Source: Bradyrhizobium sp. Gha | Lineage (GTDB): Bacteria; Pseudomonadota; Alphaproteobacteria; Rhizobiales; Xanthobacteraceae | Direction: 5' to 3' | Assembly (NCBI RefSeq): GCF_900113735.1 | Contig: NZ_FOQM01000031.1 | Span: 1 to 64,000, forward strand | Length of the DNA: 64,000 nt | Part shown: positions 42,783-51,176 of the stretch, one piece after another | Position numbering within the stretch: position 1 is the first letter of the stretch | Layout of the letters: every line of letters starts with the position of its first letter | Translations under genes and position numbers: made by a program | Notes under the pieces: generated by a model | What the model saw: only the letters and a program-made list of their open reading frames with translations | What the model was told of the DNA's origin: nothing | Database searches by the model: none

Positions 42783-44119
42783 CCCTCCCCGACCCGGCCG
42801 GGCCTCGGTGCTTCTGCCGGGATTGCCTGGCTGATCTGGATATCGGCGGGCGGCGCTGTTCCGCCTGCGGCTCCCCTCGCCTCGTCCGGCACCGCACGCT
42901 CGCGAGCCTGACGATCGCCCATGTCGATTGCGACGCCTTCTATGCGACGGTCGAGAAGCGCGACAATCCCGACATCGCCGACAAGCCCGTCATCATCGGC
43001 GGCGGAAAACGCGGCGTTGTCTCGGCCGCCTGCTATATCGCGCGCACCTATGGCGTGCGCTCGGCCATGCCGATGTTCAGGGCGCTGGAAGCCTGTCCGC
43101 ATGCAACCGTGATCCCGCCTGACATGGCCAAGTATGTCCGCGTCGGCCGCGAGGTGCGGCAGGCGATGCAGGCGCTGACGCCGCTGGTCGAGCCGCTCTC
43201 GATCGACGAGGCCTTTCTCGATCTCTCCGGCACCGAGCGGGTGCACGGCATGATCCCGGCAAAGGTGCTGGCGCGGTTCGCCCGCAACGTCGAGCGCGAC
43301 GTCGGCATCAGCGTCTCGGTCGGCCTGTCCTGCAACAAGTTTTTGGCCAAGATCGCCTCCGATCTCGACAAGCCGCGCGGCTTTGCCGCGCTCGATCAGG
43401 ACGAAGCACGCATCATGCTGGCGGAAAAGCCCGTTGGCTTCATCTTTGGCGTCGGGCCGGCGACGCAGGAACGCCTTCTGCAGCGCGGCTTCCGCATCAT
43501 CGCCGATCTTCAGAAGGCCGACGAGATCGAGCTGATGCGGCAGTTTCCGAGTGACGGCCGCCGGCTGTGGCGGCTCGCGCGCGGTATTGATGATCGCCGC
43601 GTCGAGCCTGACCGCGGCGCCAAGACCATTTCGAGCGAGACGACGTTCGAGACCGACATAAGTGATTTCGCGTCGCTGGAAAAGATCCTGTGGCGGCTGT
43701 GCGAGAGGACGTCGTCGCGGCTCAAGAGCAGCGAGGTTGCGGGCTCGACCGTCACGCTGAAACTGAAAACCGCCGATTTCCGCCAGCGCACCCGCTCGCA
43801 GTCGATTGCGGCACCGACCCAGCTCGCTACAAAGATCTTCTCGATCTGCCGCGAGATGCTGGCGAAGGAGATCGACGGCACCGCGTTTCGCCTGATGGGC
43901 GCCGGCGTCAGCGCCCTGCGCGACGGCTCCCCCGCCGACGACACCGACATGCTCGACCGCCGCGCCGCCCACGCCGAGCGCGCGGTGGACAGCCTGCGCA
44001 AGAAGTTCGGCAGCGCCGCCGTCATCCGCGGCATCGCCTATGACGGACCGGAGAAGGCGCAGGAGTCACCGCGTCCCGCTCGACTTCAGTCGCCTTCGAA
44101 GATGAGCGCACCCGGATAG
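42779..44119 (+). CDS. dinB: DNA polymerase IV with an N-terminal zinc-ribbon extension
   Basis: 446 residues. The Y-family core is intact: palm DCDAFYATVEKRDNP and SIDEAFLDLSGTER, the fingers loop, the helix-hairpin-helix GVGPATQERLLQRG, and a little-finger domain. An extra N-terminal segment of about 45 residues carries cysteine pairs (CFCRDC and CSACGS), which probably bind zinc. This form is known from alphaproteobacterial DinB proteins. The start is a GTG overlapping the DUF3572 stop. Confidence 0.94.
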   Translation: MTLPDPAGPRCFCRDCLADLDIGGRRCSACGSPRLVRHRTLASLTIAHVDCDAFYATVEKRDNPDIADKPVIIGGGKRGVVSAACYIARTYGVRSAMPMFRALEACPHATVIPPDMAKYVRVGREVRQAMQALTPLVEPLSIDEAFLDLSGTERVHGMIPAKVLARFARNVERDVGISVSVGLSCNKFLAKIASDLDKPRGFAALDQDEARIMLAEKPVGFIFGVGPATQERLLQRGFRIIADLQKADEIELMRQFPSDGRRLWRLARGIDDRRVEPDRGAKTISSETTFETDISDFASLEKILWRLCERTSSRLKSSEVAGSTVTLKLKTADFRQRTRSQSIAAPTQLATKIFSICREMLAKEIDGTAFRLMGAGVSALRDGSPADDTDMLDRRAAHAERAVDSLRKKFGSAAVIRGIAYDGPEKAQESPRPARLQSPSKMSAPG

Positions 44120-44241
44120 ACGCGCCTGGCGTAACGAACGACCAGCTGCCGATCCTGCGTCTCCAGGAACGGAGTCCGTATCTGAGAAGACCCGACGATG
44201 AGGTGCCACAAGCCGTTGAGCTTTTGGATGACGATGTTCAT
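44086..44241 (-). CDS. 51-residue protein of unknown function overlapping the 3' end of dinB
   Basis: MNIVIQKLNGLWHLIVGSSQ starts at 44239-44241 with a GAGGAG site 4 bases upstream. The chain is beta-rich with basic and aromatic residues (RTPFLETQDRQLVVRYARR). It overlaps the last 34 bases of dinB on the opposite strand. I recognise no family. The ribosome site is the main support. Confidence 0.5.
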   Translation of the reverse strand: MNIVIQKLNGLWHLIVGSSQIRTPFLETQDRQLVVRYARRVYPGALIFEGD

Positions 44242-44402
44242 TGAGCTCCTCGTGATGACCCGACTGGATTCAAATTGTAAGAATCTCCGGCCGTCGCTCA
44301 ATTCTACCAGGGTAAGATCGGCGTATGAGAAGGATTGGAGGGGATATACAAAGGTATGTTGGTCGTCGCTCCCACAGCCGCTCGCGCGGCTGGAGGGCTG
44401 GG

Positions 44403-44813
44403 ATGATGACAGGCGAGCGCGATCTTGATGCACTGCTGCAGAACATGAAGCCGGAGATGCTGGACGGCATCTTCGTGTTTTGCACGATTGCGCCGAGCGC
44501 GAGCATTCCCGCCTTCATCAGCCCGATACTGACGTTCCGCGAACGCGAAGGAGCAACGCTGGTGATATCGCGCGAGCAAGCCGAAGCGGCCGGATTGCCT
44601 TACGCGCTCCCCTCGCGCCTGATCACGCTGACGGTTCACTCCGCACTCGATGCCGTGGGCTACCTGGCAGCCATAACCACGCGTCTCGCCGCAGCCGGGT
44701 TCAGCGTGAACGCCGTGTCGGCCGTTTCATCACGATCACTCTTCGTGCCTACCGATCGCGCCCACGAGGCGATGGCTATGCTGGAAGAGCTTTCCAGAAC
44801 GAAGCCTTTGTAG
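44403..44813 (+). CDS. ACT-domain protein (DUF2241-like)
   Basis: 136 residues starting MMTGERDLDALLQNMKPEML. The first part contains FVFCTIAPSASIPAF and LTFREREGATLVISREQAEA. The second part (SRLITLTVHSALDAVGYLAA) is an ACT-like ligand-binding fold. ACT domains bind amino acids. GGAGGG lies just upstream. No biosynthetic neighbour shows which amino acid is bound. Confidence 0.82.
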   Translation: MMTGERDLDALLQNMKPEMLDGIFVFCTIAPSASIPAFISPILTFREREGATLVISREQAEAAGLPYALPSRLITLTVHSALDAVGYLAAITTRLAAAGFSVNAVSAVSSRSLFVPTDRAHEAMAMLEELSRTKPL

Positions 44814-44967
44814 CCCGGATGCTCGCCGCTTTTCGAAACACGTCAGCATGGCATCATGCCACTGTTTTGCCCGACGCGTCAAACGAAATTCGGCAAATGC
44901 GAAACATCACGCCGCGTGTGTACTGTGCATGGGGTTGTTTTTCACTTTTGCGGAGTCACGCATCACC

Positions 44968-45369
44968 TCAATCCGCCACCGCGATCGCCTCGATCTCGAT
45001 CAGCCATTCCGGCGCGGCAAGCGCGGTGACGCCGACGAGCGTCGAGGCCGGCGGCTCCATGCCCTCGAAGAACACCGAGCGGGCCTTGCCGATGATCGGG
45101 CGCAGCTCCGGCTTGTAGCCGACGACGAACGTCGTGATCTTCACCACGTTGGCGTAGGTGGCGCCGGCCGCCTTCAAGGCGTGACCGAGATTCTGCATCA
45201 CCTGCGTGGTCTGCGCGGCGATATCGCCCTCGCCGACGATACGCCCCTCCTCGTCCACCGACACCTGGCCGGAGATGTAGATCGTGCGCGCGCCGGAGGC
45301 GGTGACGACGTGGGAATAGGCGGGATTGTGATGCAGGCCGCTGGGACGGAGATGATCGAGCTTCGGCAT
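44968..45369 (-). CDS. RidA/YjgF/YER057c family protein
   Basis: 133 residues from MPKLDHLRPSGLHHNPAYSH. RidA proteins hydrolyse reactive enamine/imine intermediates of amino-acid metabolism. The ARTIYISGQVSVDEEGRIVG motif and ALAAPEWLIEIEAIAVAD end are standard. The exact subfamily (RidA versus Rid2-7) needs alignment. It lies 95 bases downstream of eipB on the same strand. Confidence 0.92.
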   Translation of the reverse strand: MPKLDHLRPSGLHHNPAYSHVVTASGARTIYISGQVSVDEEGRIVGEGDIAAQTTQVMQNLGHALKAAGATYANVVKITTFVVGYKPELRPIIGKARSVFFEGMEPPASTLVGVTALAAPEWLIEIEAIAVAD

Positions 45370-45464
45370 GGGCTGGCTCCCTGAGTTTATGGTTGGAAGG
45401 GAGGGTAGCCGGAGACTGTGCTTGGGGCTAGGCTTGGGGATAGCCTTGGGGCTAGCCTCGCCCC

Positions 45465-46310
45465 TCAATTGCAGGGCTTGCTGTCCTTGACGTCGAACTT
45501 GCCCATCGCGCCGGAGATCACGAAGTCGTTGTAGTCGAGCACGAGCTGGCGCGAGACGCCGTTCTCGTAGAGCTCGAACGACATCGCATAAACGGGCGTC
45601 TGCTCGCCTTCCTTCTGCGGGACGTCGCGGTCGAAATAGCTGACCGTCACCGGCCAGCGCGTCAGCGACTTCATGTGCTCGTCCGCCGTCGCCGGATCGG
45701 GCGAAGCGGTACGGTCGGCGGGGATCGGCTGACCGATCACGGTCAGCGTGTTGTAGACCTTCTGGCCATCGTCGGAGCCATCATAGACGGACAGCTCCAG
45801 CAGCGATTTGCCGTCCTTGGCGGCGGCAATGATGCGCTGGATCTGTTCGGTCGGAAACACGATCTTGCCGTCGAGCGTGAAATTCTTCGGCGCAGGCAGT
45901 TTCAGCTTGACGTTGATGTGGTCGCCGTCACGTACCGCCGAGCCGTCGACCAGGCCGGCCTCGGTCTCGTTCATCCGGGTTTCGATCTTGAAGCGGTAGC
46001 TCTTTCCGGCGGCGTCCTCCCAGGAATTGGAGCGGAGATCGCTGAGCGTGATCTTGCCCTCGCCGCTGTCGAGTTCGGAGACCTGGCGGAATTCGGACGT
46101 GTAGCCTTCGCAGCTGTTGCCGGCGAAATTGTAGAGGATGCGACCGCGCGCGCCGCTGATGGAATTGGAGCGCGATTTGACGAGGTTCAGATCGTAGAGC
46201 GCCTGGTGCGCGAGAAATGGAGCGCTCGAGGCATGCGCGCCGGTACCGGAGCCGAGCACGGCCATCGCGAGCGCCATCACACCGAGCGAAGTCCGGAAAA
46301 GGTGCACCAT
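45465..46310 (-). CDS. eipB: EipB family cell-envelope integrity protein (DUF1849)
   Basis: 281 residues with a signal peptide (MVHLFRTSLGVMALAMAVLG, then SGTGAHA). Cys67 and Cys280 are placed as in Brucella EipB, where a disulfide closes the spiral-like barrel. The fold is a periplasmic beta-spiral that supports envelope stability. Conserved stretches ARGRILYNFAGNSCEGYTSE and YDGSDDGQKVYNTLTVIGQP are visible. It is divergent from a second RidA gene. Confidence 0.9.
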   Translation of the reverse strand: MVHLFRTSLGVMALAMAVLGSGTGAHASSAPFLAHQALYDLNLVKSRSNSISGARGRILYNFAGNSCEGYTSEFRQVSELDSGEGKITLSDLRSNSWEDAAGKSYRFKIETRMNETEAGLVDGSAVRDGDHINVKLKLPAPKNFTLDGKIVFPTEQIQRIIAAAKDGKSLLELSVYDGSDDGQKVYNTLTVIGQPIPADRTASPDPATADEHMKSLTRWPVTVSYFDRDVPQKEGEQTPVYAMSFELYENGVSRQLVLDYNDFVISGAMGKFDVKDSKPCN

Positions 46311-46517
46311 GTCTGTTCCCTGAGGACGCGCAGATTCGACACTTTAATGACCGTTCCATTGCGTCGCAACTGCGGCGGTTTCACGTAAAGTTGCGCCTCT
46401 CCGTTGAACCTCCGGACCCGGCTTGCATGTGTCGGCTCGATGGGCGAAACATGGCGCGCCCGGGCCGTCGCTAAACGCGCCCGAGGCGATGAGTTTTCCA
46501 GACATCGAGGTCGAGAC

Positions 46518-46985
46518 ATGGCGGGCACGGTCGAGCAGAAGCTGGCGGAACAAGGCATCAAGCTGCACGAGGCTCCCACCCCGGTGGCCAATTACGTCCC
46601 GTTCGTGCGCACCGGCAATCTGCTGTTCGTGTCCGGCCAGGTTTGCTTCGATCCCGCCGGCAAGCTGATCGCCAAGGGCAAGCTGGGCGCCGGCGTTTCG
46701 GTCGAGGACGGCGCCGCGGCCGCGCGCGGTTGCGCGATCAACCTGCTGGCACAGGTGAAGGCGGCGCTCGGTGATCTCGACAAGGTCACGCGTGTGGTGC
46801 GCCTCGGCGGCTTCATCAACTCGGCGCCCGACTTCCTTGACGGGCCGAAGGTGCTCAACGGCGCTTCCGACCTGATGGTCGCCGCCTTCGGTGACAAGGG
46901 CCGTCACGCCCGCACCACTGTCGGCGTCGCCTCGCTGCCGGCGGATGCGGCGGTCGAGGTCGACGGCATCTTCGAGGTCGCCTGA
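46518..46985 (+). CDS. RidA family protein (longer form)
   Basis: 155 residues from MAGTVEQKLAEQGIKLHEAP. It has the longer RidA arrangement with GNLLFVSGQVCFDPAGKL and an AAARGCAINLLAQVKAALGD helix. It is followed 10 bases later by a glycerophosphodiester phosphodiesterase gene and probably heads that operon. Confidence 0.93.
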   Translation: MAGTVEQKLAEQGIKLHEAPTPVANYVPFVRTGNLLFVSGQVCFDPAGKLIAKGKLGAGVSVEDGAAAARGCAINLLAQVKAALGDLDKVTRVVRLGGFINSAPDFLDGPKVLNGASDLMVAAFGDKGRHARTTVGVASLPADAAVEVDGIFEVA

Positions 46986-46995
46986 GGCCGGCATC

Positions 46996-47742
46996 GTGCG
47001 AGCTCCGGATTGGCTGACAGCGCGGCCGGTCGCCCATCGCGGCCTGCATGACATTTCCCGCGGCATCGTCGAGAACATGCCCGGCGCGGTGCAGGCGGCG
47101 ATCGCGGCCAATTTCTCGATCGAGGTCGACATCCAGCTCTCGGCTGACGGCGAGGCCATGGTGCATCACGACCATGAACTCGGCCGTCTCACCGAGGCAA
47201 GCGGCCCGGTGGTCGCGAAGACCGCGGCCGAGCTGAAGGCGATCACGTTCAAGGATACGCCAGAGCGGATGATGTCGCTCAGCGATCTCTGCACCATGGT
47301 CGCCGGCCGCGTGCCGCTGGTGATCGAGGTGAAGAGCCACTTCGACGGCGACCGCAAGCTGGTGACGCGGATGGCCGAGGTGCTGGCAACCTATCAGGGT
47401 CGCGCGGTCGGGATGTCTTTTGATCCCGACCAAGTGCTGGCGCTCCGTGAACTCCTGCCCTCCCGCCCGCGCGGCATCGTCGCGCAGCGCAGCTACGAGG
47501 ACGAGTACTGGGCCTATCTGACCCCCGAGCAGCGCGACGGCATGCTGTACCTGCGCCACGGCTTCCAGACCCAGCCCCATTTCGTGGCTTTCAAGGTCGA
47601 TCATCTCCCGGCACCGGCTCCCTGGATCGCCCGTAACGTCTTCGGTTGCGCCCTGCTCGGCTGGACCGTGCGCACGTCAGAGCAGCGGGTGCGGGTCGGA
47701 CAATCTGCCGATCAGATGATCTTTGAAGGCTTCGTGCCGTAA
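46996..47742 (+). CDS. Glycerophosphodiester phosphodiesterase family protein
   Basis: 248 residues from the GTG at 46996 (MRAPDWLTARPVAHRGLHD). Catalytic His and Asp/Glu residues lie in VAHRGLHD, FSIEVDIQLSADGEAMVHHD and LVIEVKSHFDG. It hydrolyses glycerophosphodiesters to sn-glycerol-3-phosphate and an alcohol. It lacks a signal peptide and is likely cytoplasmic. It belongs to the RidA-GDPD-FemAB-like-HIT cluster. Confidence 0.92.
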   Translation: MRAPDWLTARPVAHRGLHDISRGIVENMPGAVQAAIAANFSIEVDIQLSADGEAMVHHDHELGRLTEASGPVVAKTAAELKAITFKDTPERMMSLSDLCTMVAGRVPLVIEVKSHFDGDRKLVTRMAEVLATYQGRAVGMSFDPDQVLALRELLPSRPRGIVAQRSYEDEYWAYLTPEQRDGMLYLRHGFQTQPHFVAFKVDHLPAPAPWIARNVFGCALLGWTVRTSEQRVRVGQSADQMIFEGFVP

Positions 47743-47796
47743 GCTTGATGTTCCCGACCCTTGAAGTCGCTGCTGCAATGCACGATCTTGGGCGCA

Positions 47797-49038
47797 ATGG
47801 CATCATCCGAAATCACCCTGGAGGCGGTACCGTCCATTGGCGAAATCTCGCCGGAGGATTGGGACGCTTGCGCCAATCCTGGCAGGGCCTGCAATGGGCA
47901 TGCGGTGGGAACCTCATCCGGGTTTCCAGGCGATTCCCTCGGCCTCTCAAAGCCTGCCTACAACCCGTTCGTCTCGCACGCCTTTCTCTCGGCCGCCGAG
48001 AACTCGGGTTCAGCCACAATCCGCACCGGCTGGGCACCGCGGCACCTCGTGGCCAAGATCGATGGCCGCGTCGCCGGCGTCGTGCCCTGCTATCTGAAAT
48101 CACACAGCCAGGGCGAATACGTTTTCGACCGCGGCTGGGCGGACGCCTATGAGCGCGCCGGCGGGCGTTACTATCCAAAGCTGCAGGTCTCGGTTCCCTT
48201 CACGCCCGCGACAGGACCGCGGCTGCTGATCCGCGACGGCGTTGACCACGAGCGCATCGCGGACGCGCTGGCGAGCGGGTTGGTGGCGCTGTGCGGCGTC
48301 AGCAAGGCCTCCTCCGTTCACGTTACCTTCGCGCGCGAGGCGGAGTGGAAGCTGCTTGCGCGGCACGGTTTCCTCCAGCGCACCGACCAGCAGTTCCACT
48401 GGCGCAACGAGGGCTTTGCCAGCTTCGACGATTTCCTGGCGACGCTGAACTCACGGCATCGCAAATCGATCAAGCGCGAGCGGCGCGACGCGCTCGCGGC
48501 AGGGATCACGATCCACTGGCTCACCGGAAAAGACATCACCGAGGACGCCTGGGACGCCTTCTTCGCGTTCTACATGGAGACCGGCTCGCGCAAATGGGGC
48601 CGGCCCTATCTCACCCGAGGATTCTTCTCGCTGATCGGCGACACCATGAGCCAGGACGTGCTGCTGGTGATGGCGCGCCGCAACGACCGCTGGATCGCAG
48701 GCGCTATCAACTTCATCGGCTCGGATACGCTGTTCGGCCGCAACTGGGGCGCGGTCGAGCATCATCCCTTCCTGCATTTCGAAGTCTGCTACTATCAGGC
48801 GATTGATTTCGCCATCAAACACGGTCTCACGAATGTCGAAGCCGGCGCGCAAGGCGAGCACAAGATTGCACGCGGCTACCTGCCGCGGACGACACACTCG
48901 GCCCATTTCATCGCCGATCCCGGCCTCCGCCGCGCCATCGACGATTATCTCAAGCGTGAGCGGGCCTATGTTGCGGAAGCCGGACGGGAGCTTGCCGAGC
49001 TTGGTCCCTTCCGGAAAGGCATCGACGAGCCGTCTTGA
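47797..49038 (+). CDS. FemAB/GNAT-like protein of the PF04339 (DUF482) type
   Basis: 413 residues from MASSEITLEAVPSIGEISPE. Family blocks are YNPFVSHAFLSAAENSGS, WAPRHLVAKIDGRVAGVVPC, LNSRHRKSIKRERRDAL and NFIGSDTLFGRNWGAVEHHP. Between DWDACA and the YNPF block there is an extra low-complexity stretch of about 30 residues (PGRACNGHAVGTSSGFPG). PF04339 proteins are predicted peptidoglycan or amino-acid acyltransferases of unproven reaction. It sits between the GDPD and HIT genes. Confidence 0.85.
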   Translation: MASSEITLEAVPSIGEISPEDWDACANPGRACNGHAVGTSSGFPGDSLGLSKPAYNPFVSHAFLSAAENSGSATIRTGWAPRHLVAKIDGRVAGVVPCYLKSHSQGEYVFDRGWADAYERAGGRYYPKLQVSVPFTPATGPRLLIRDGVDHERIADALASGLVALCGVSKASSVHVTFAREAEWKLLARHGFLQRTDQQFHWRNEGFASFDDFLATLNSRHRKSIKRERRDALAAGITIHWLTGKDITEDAWDAFFAFYMETGSRKWGRPYLTRGFFSLIGDTMSQDVLLVMARRNDRWIAGAINFIGSDTLFGRNWGAVEHHPFLHFEVCYYQAIDFAIKHGLTNVEAGAQGEHKIARGYLPRTTHSAHFIADPGLRRAIDDYLKRERAYVAEAGRELAELGPFRKGIDEPS

Positions 49039-49104
49039 CGCGCGCGCGGGGCTGGTGACAGTAAGCGCAAAAGTCGCAGCGCAAAGTTCTCGGGAGCCGC
49101 CGCC

Positions 49105-49530
49105 ATGACCGCCTACGATCCGAACAACATCTTCGCAAAGATCCTGCGCGGCGAGTTTCCCTGCCACAGGGTCTATGAGGACGAGCACATCTTCGCCTTC
49201 CTCGACATCATGCCGCGCGTAACAGGGCATACGCTGGTGATTCCGAAGGCCCCTGCCCGCAACATTCTCGACATCAAGCCCGACGACTACGCGCATGTTG
49301 CCCGCGGTGCGCACAAGATCGCGGCGGCCGCGATGAAGGCCTTCAAGGCCGACGGCATCACCGTGCAGCAGTTCAATGAACCCGCCGGCGGACAGGTGGT
49401 GTTTCATCTCCACATGCACGTGATGCCTCGCCACGACGGTGTCGCCATGCTGCCGCCCGCGAGCCGGAAGGAAGACGTGAAGGTGCTGGAAGAGAACGCG
49501 ACCAAGTTGATCGCGGCGCTGAAGGACTGA
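49105..49530 (+). CDS. HIT family nucleotide-binding hydrolase
   Basis: 141 residues. The histidine triad is in VVFHLHMHVMPRHDG (HxHxH). The start MTAYDPNNIFAKILRGEFPC and GHTLVIPKAPARNILD segment match bacterial Hint-type proteins. These hydrolyse nucleoside phosphoramidates or dinucleotides. The gene ends 3 bases from the convergent trmO homologue. Confidence 0.96.
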   Translation: MTAYDPNNIFAKILRGEFPCHRVYEDEHIFAFLDIMPRVTGHTLVIPKAPARNILDIKPDDYAHVARGAHKIAAAAMKAFKADGITVQQFNEPAGGQVVFHLHMHVMPRHDGVAMLPPASRKEDVKVLEENATKLIAALKD

Positions 49531-49533
49531 TCC

Positions 49534-50025
49534 TCACTCCGTCTGAAAATCGCCCGGCTGCGGCGCGGCCAGCGGCGTGAACTCACAGCGGTCGGGCTTG
49601 ATGTCGATCAGCGGCGTGTTGTCGAGACAGTCGAGACCGCGCACGAGGATGGCATTGCCCTCGATACCGACCAGCTTCACGATCGAGGTGCCGATCGGAT
49701 TGGGCCGGACCGGCGAGCGCAGCGAAAACGTGCCGCGGGTTTTCTCGTTGTTCTTCGGGCTTTGCAACACGATGTCGCGGCGCGACTTGTCGAGCCAATA
49801 GAGCACTTCGAGATTGCTATAGAAGTCGACTCCCTTGATCGCCGGCACGAACGGCTCGAAGATCTCGAGCCGGCAGATCGGGCCATCCGCACGGCCCTGT
49901 CGCGGCGTCTCGAGCCGCGAGGTCCATGGCGTGCGAATGCGACCAATGAAGACGAGGCCGGCATCTTCCGTCGATGGCAGCTCGATGGCGATCTCGCCCC
50001 CGCGGAGTTCGTTTTCGCGAACCAT
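49534..50025 (-). CDS. trmO: TrmO/TsaA-type tRNA methyltransferase
   Basis: 163 residues from MVRENELRGGEIAIELPSTE. TrmO N6-methylates the threonylcarbamoyladenosine at tRNA position 37 in some bacteria. The RSPVRPNPIGTSIVKLVGIE and LDCLDNTPLIDIKPD blocks are the signature of the TsaA domain. Whether it is a true TrmO needs an assay. AAGGAAC precedes the start by 9 bases. Confidence 0.9.
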   Translation of the reverse strand: MVRENELRGGEIAIELPSTEDAGLVFIGRIRTPWTSRLETPRQGRADGPICRLEIFEPFVPAIKGVDFYSNLEVLYWLDKSRRDIVLQSPKNNEKTRGTFSLRSPVRPNPIGTSIVKLVGIEGNAILVRGLDCLDNTPLIDIKPDRCEFTPLAAPQPGDFQTE

Positions 50026-50149
50026 ACTCTTCAGTTCCTTGGCTGTTCGAAGGCGTTTTAGCCTAACCAGCACTCGCCGGCCAGCATGAAGACCATCGCG
50101 AGCGGCGGGTCATCAGGTGGAGGCGGCGCCGGTAGGTATGGTTGCGTTT

Positions 50150-51112
50150 CTATCCGCGCGCGGCCCGGTTCTTCAGCACAAAGCAGGCGCCGCCCGCTTT
50201 GCGGATGCGATTGCAGAGATCATCCGCTTCGGGGCGCGTATCAGCGCCGATACGCACCTGGTAGAAGGCGTGCGAGCCGCGGCTGCGCACCACCGAGCTC
50301 AACAGGCTGGGATCGCGCTCGCCGATCACCCCGCTGAGGCGCGTGACGGCGCGGGAGTACATCGCCAGCGCCTTGTTGCGGTCGAAGCCGGCGGCGAGCT
50401 GCACCCCCCAGATCTTGGCCGCGGCGAGCTCGACATGCTGCTCGAGCTCGGCGACGAACGGGTTCGGCGCGCGCTTCAACAGCGCCATCAGGTCGCGGCA
50501 GCTCGTCGGCGGCGAGCTCGGCGGCCCCTTGCCGGTGCTGCCGGCCTTGGCCCAGGCGTCGACGGTCGCGCCAGTGATGGCGTAGACGTAGTTGCGGGTC
50601 TGCTCCGGCATGCCACCGGTGCCGGCGAGCCATTCCTGCACGCGCCGCGGGCCGGCGTTGTAGGCGGCCGCAGCGAGACCGAGATTACCGAACTGATTGC
50701 GCAGCTCGTTGAGAAACTCGGCCGACTTCGGCAGCGCCTGGACCGGATTAAAGGGATTGAGCAGCCCCCGCTCGCTCGCAGTGCCCGGCATGAATTGCGC
50801 GATCCCCTGCGCGTGTTCGCCGCTGCGAGTGACGGGCCCCACTGCATCGGCCTGGAATCGGCTCTCCTGCCAGATCACCCGGGCGAAGAATTCCAGCGGG
50901 AGGTTGGCATCACGCGCGGCGGCCTCCACGATCAGGCAGATCGACTCCCGTGTGTCGCTCTCGCGCACAGGCTCGCCTGCTCCCGGTTTCGCCGGCGCCT
51001 CGGGGCCAAGCTGCGTGGGAGGGACCGGAGCATCCTCGGCGTGCACGGGCGTGATGACGACCGCCGCCGCGAGCACCCACCAGATCAGCTTCTGAGCCCC
51101 GACCAACGCCAT
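50150..51112 (-). CDS. Lytic murein transglycosylase with a C-terminal SPOR-like region
   Basis: 320 residues with a signal peptide (ALVGAQKLIWWVLAAAVVIT). The SLT domain has the catalytic Glu in RVIWQESRFQADAVGP, GIAQFMPGTASERG and LAAAAYNAGPRRVQE. The C-terminal 80 residues (SHAFYQVRIGADTRPEADDL) resemble a SPOR peptidoglycan-binding domain. It cleaves glycan strands in the periplasm. The start at 51112 fits the signal peptide better than 51154. Confidence 0.93.
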   Translation of the reverse strand: MALVGAQKLIWWVLAAAVVITPVHAEDAPVPPTQLGPEAPAKPGAGEPVRESDTRESICLIVEAAARDANLPLEFFARVIWQESRFQADAVGPVTRSGEHAQGIAQFMPGTASERGLLNPFNPVQALPKSAEFLNELRNQFGNLGLAAAAYNAGPRRVQEWLAGTGGMPEQTRNYVYAITGATVDAWAKAGSTGKGPPSSPPTSCRDLMALLKRAPNPFVAELEQHVELAAAKIWGVQLAAGFDRNKALAMYSRAVTRLSGVIGERDPSLLSSVVRSRGSHAFYQVRIGADTRPEADDLCNRIRKAGGACFVLKNRAARG

Positions 51113-51176
51113 GTCGCTCCCAATATCGGCCCTTGATCTCGGGGCCCAAGGCAACTAGCAACGGCCGGAATTAGCA

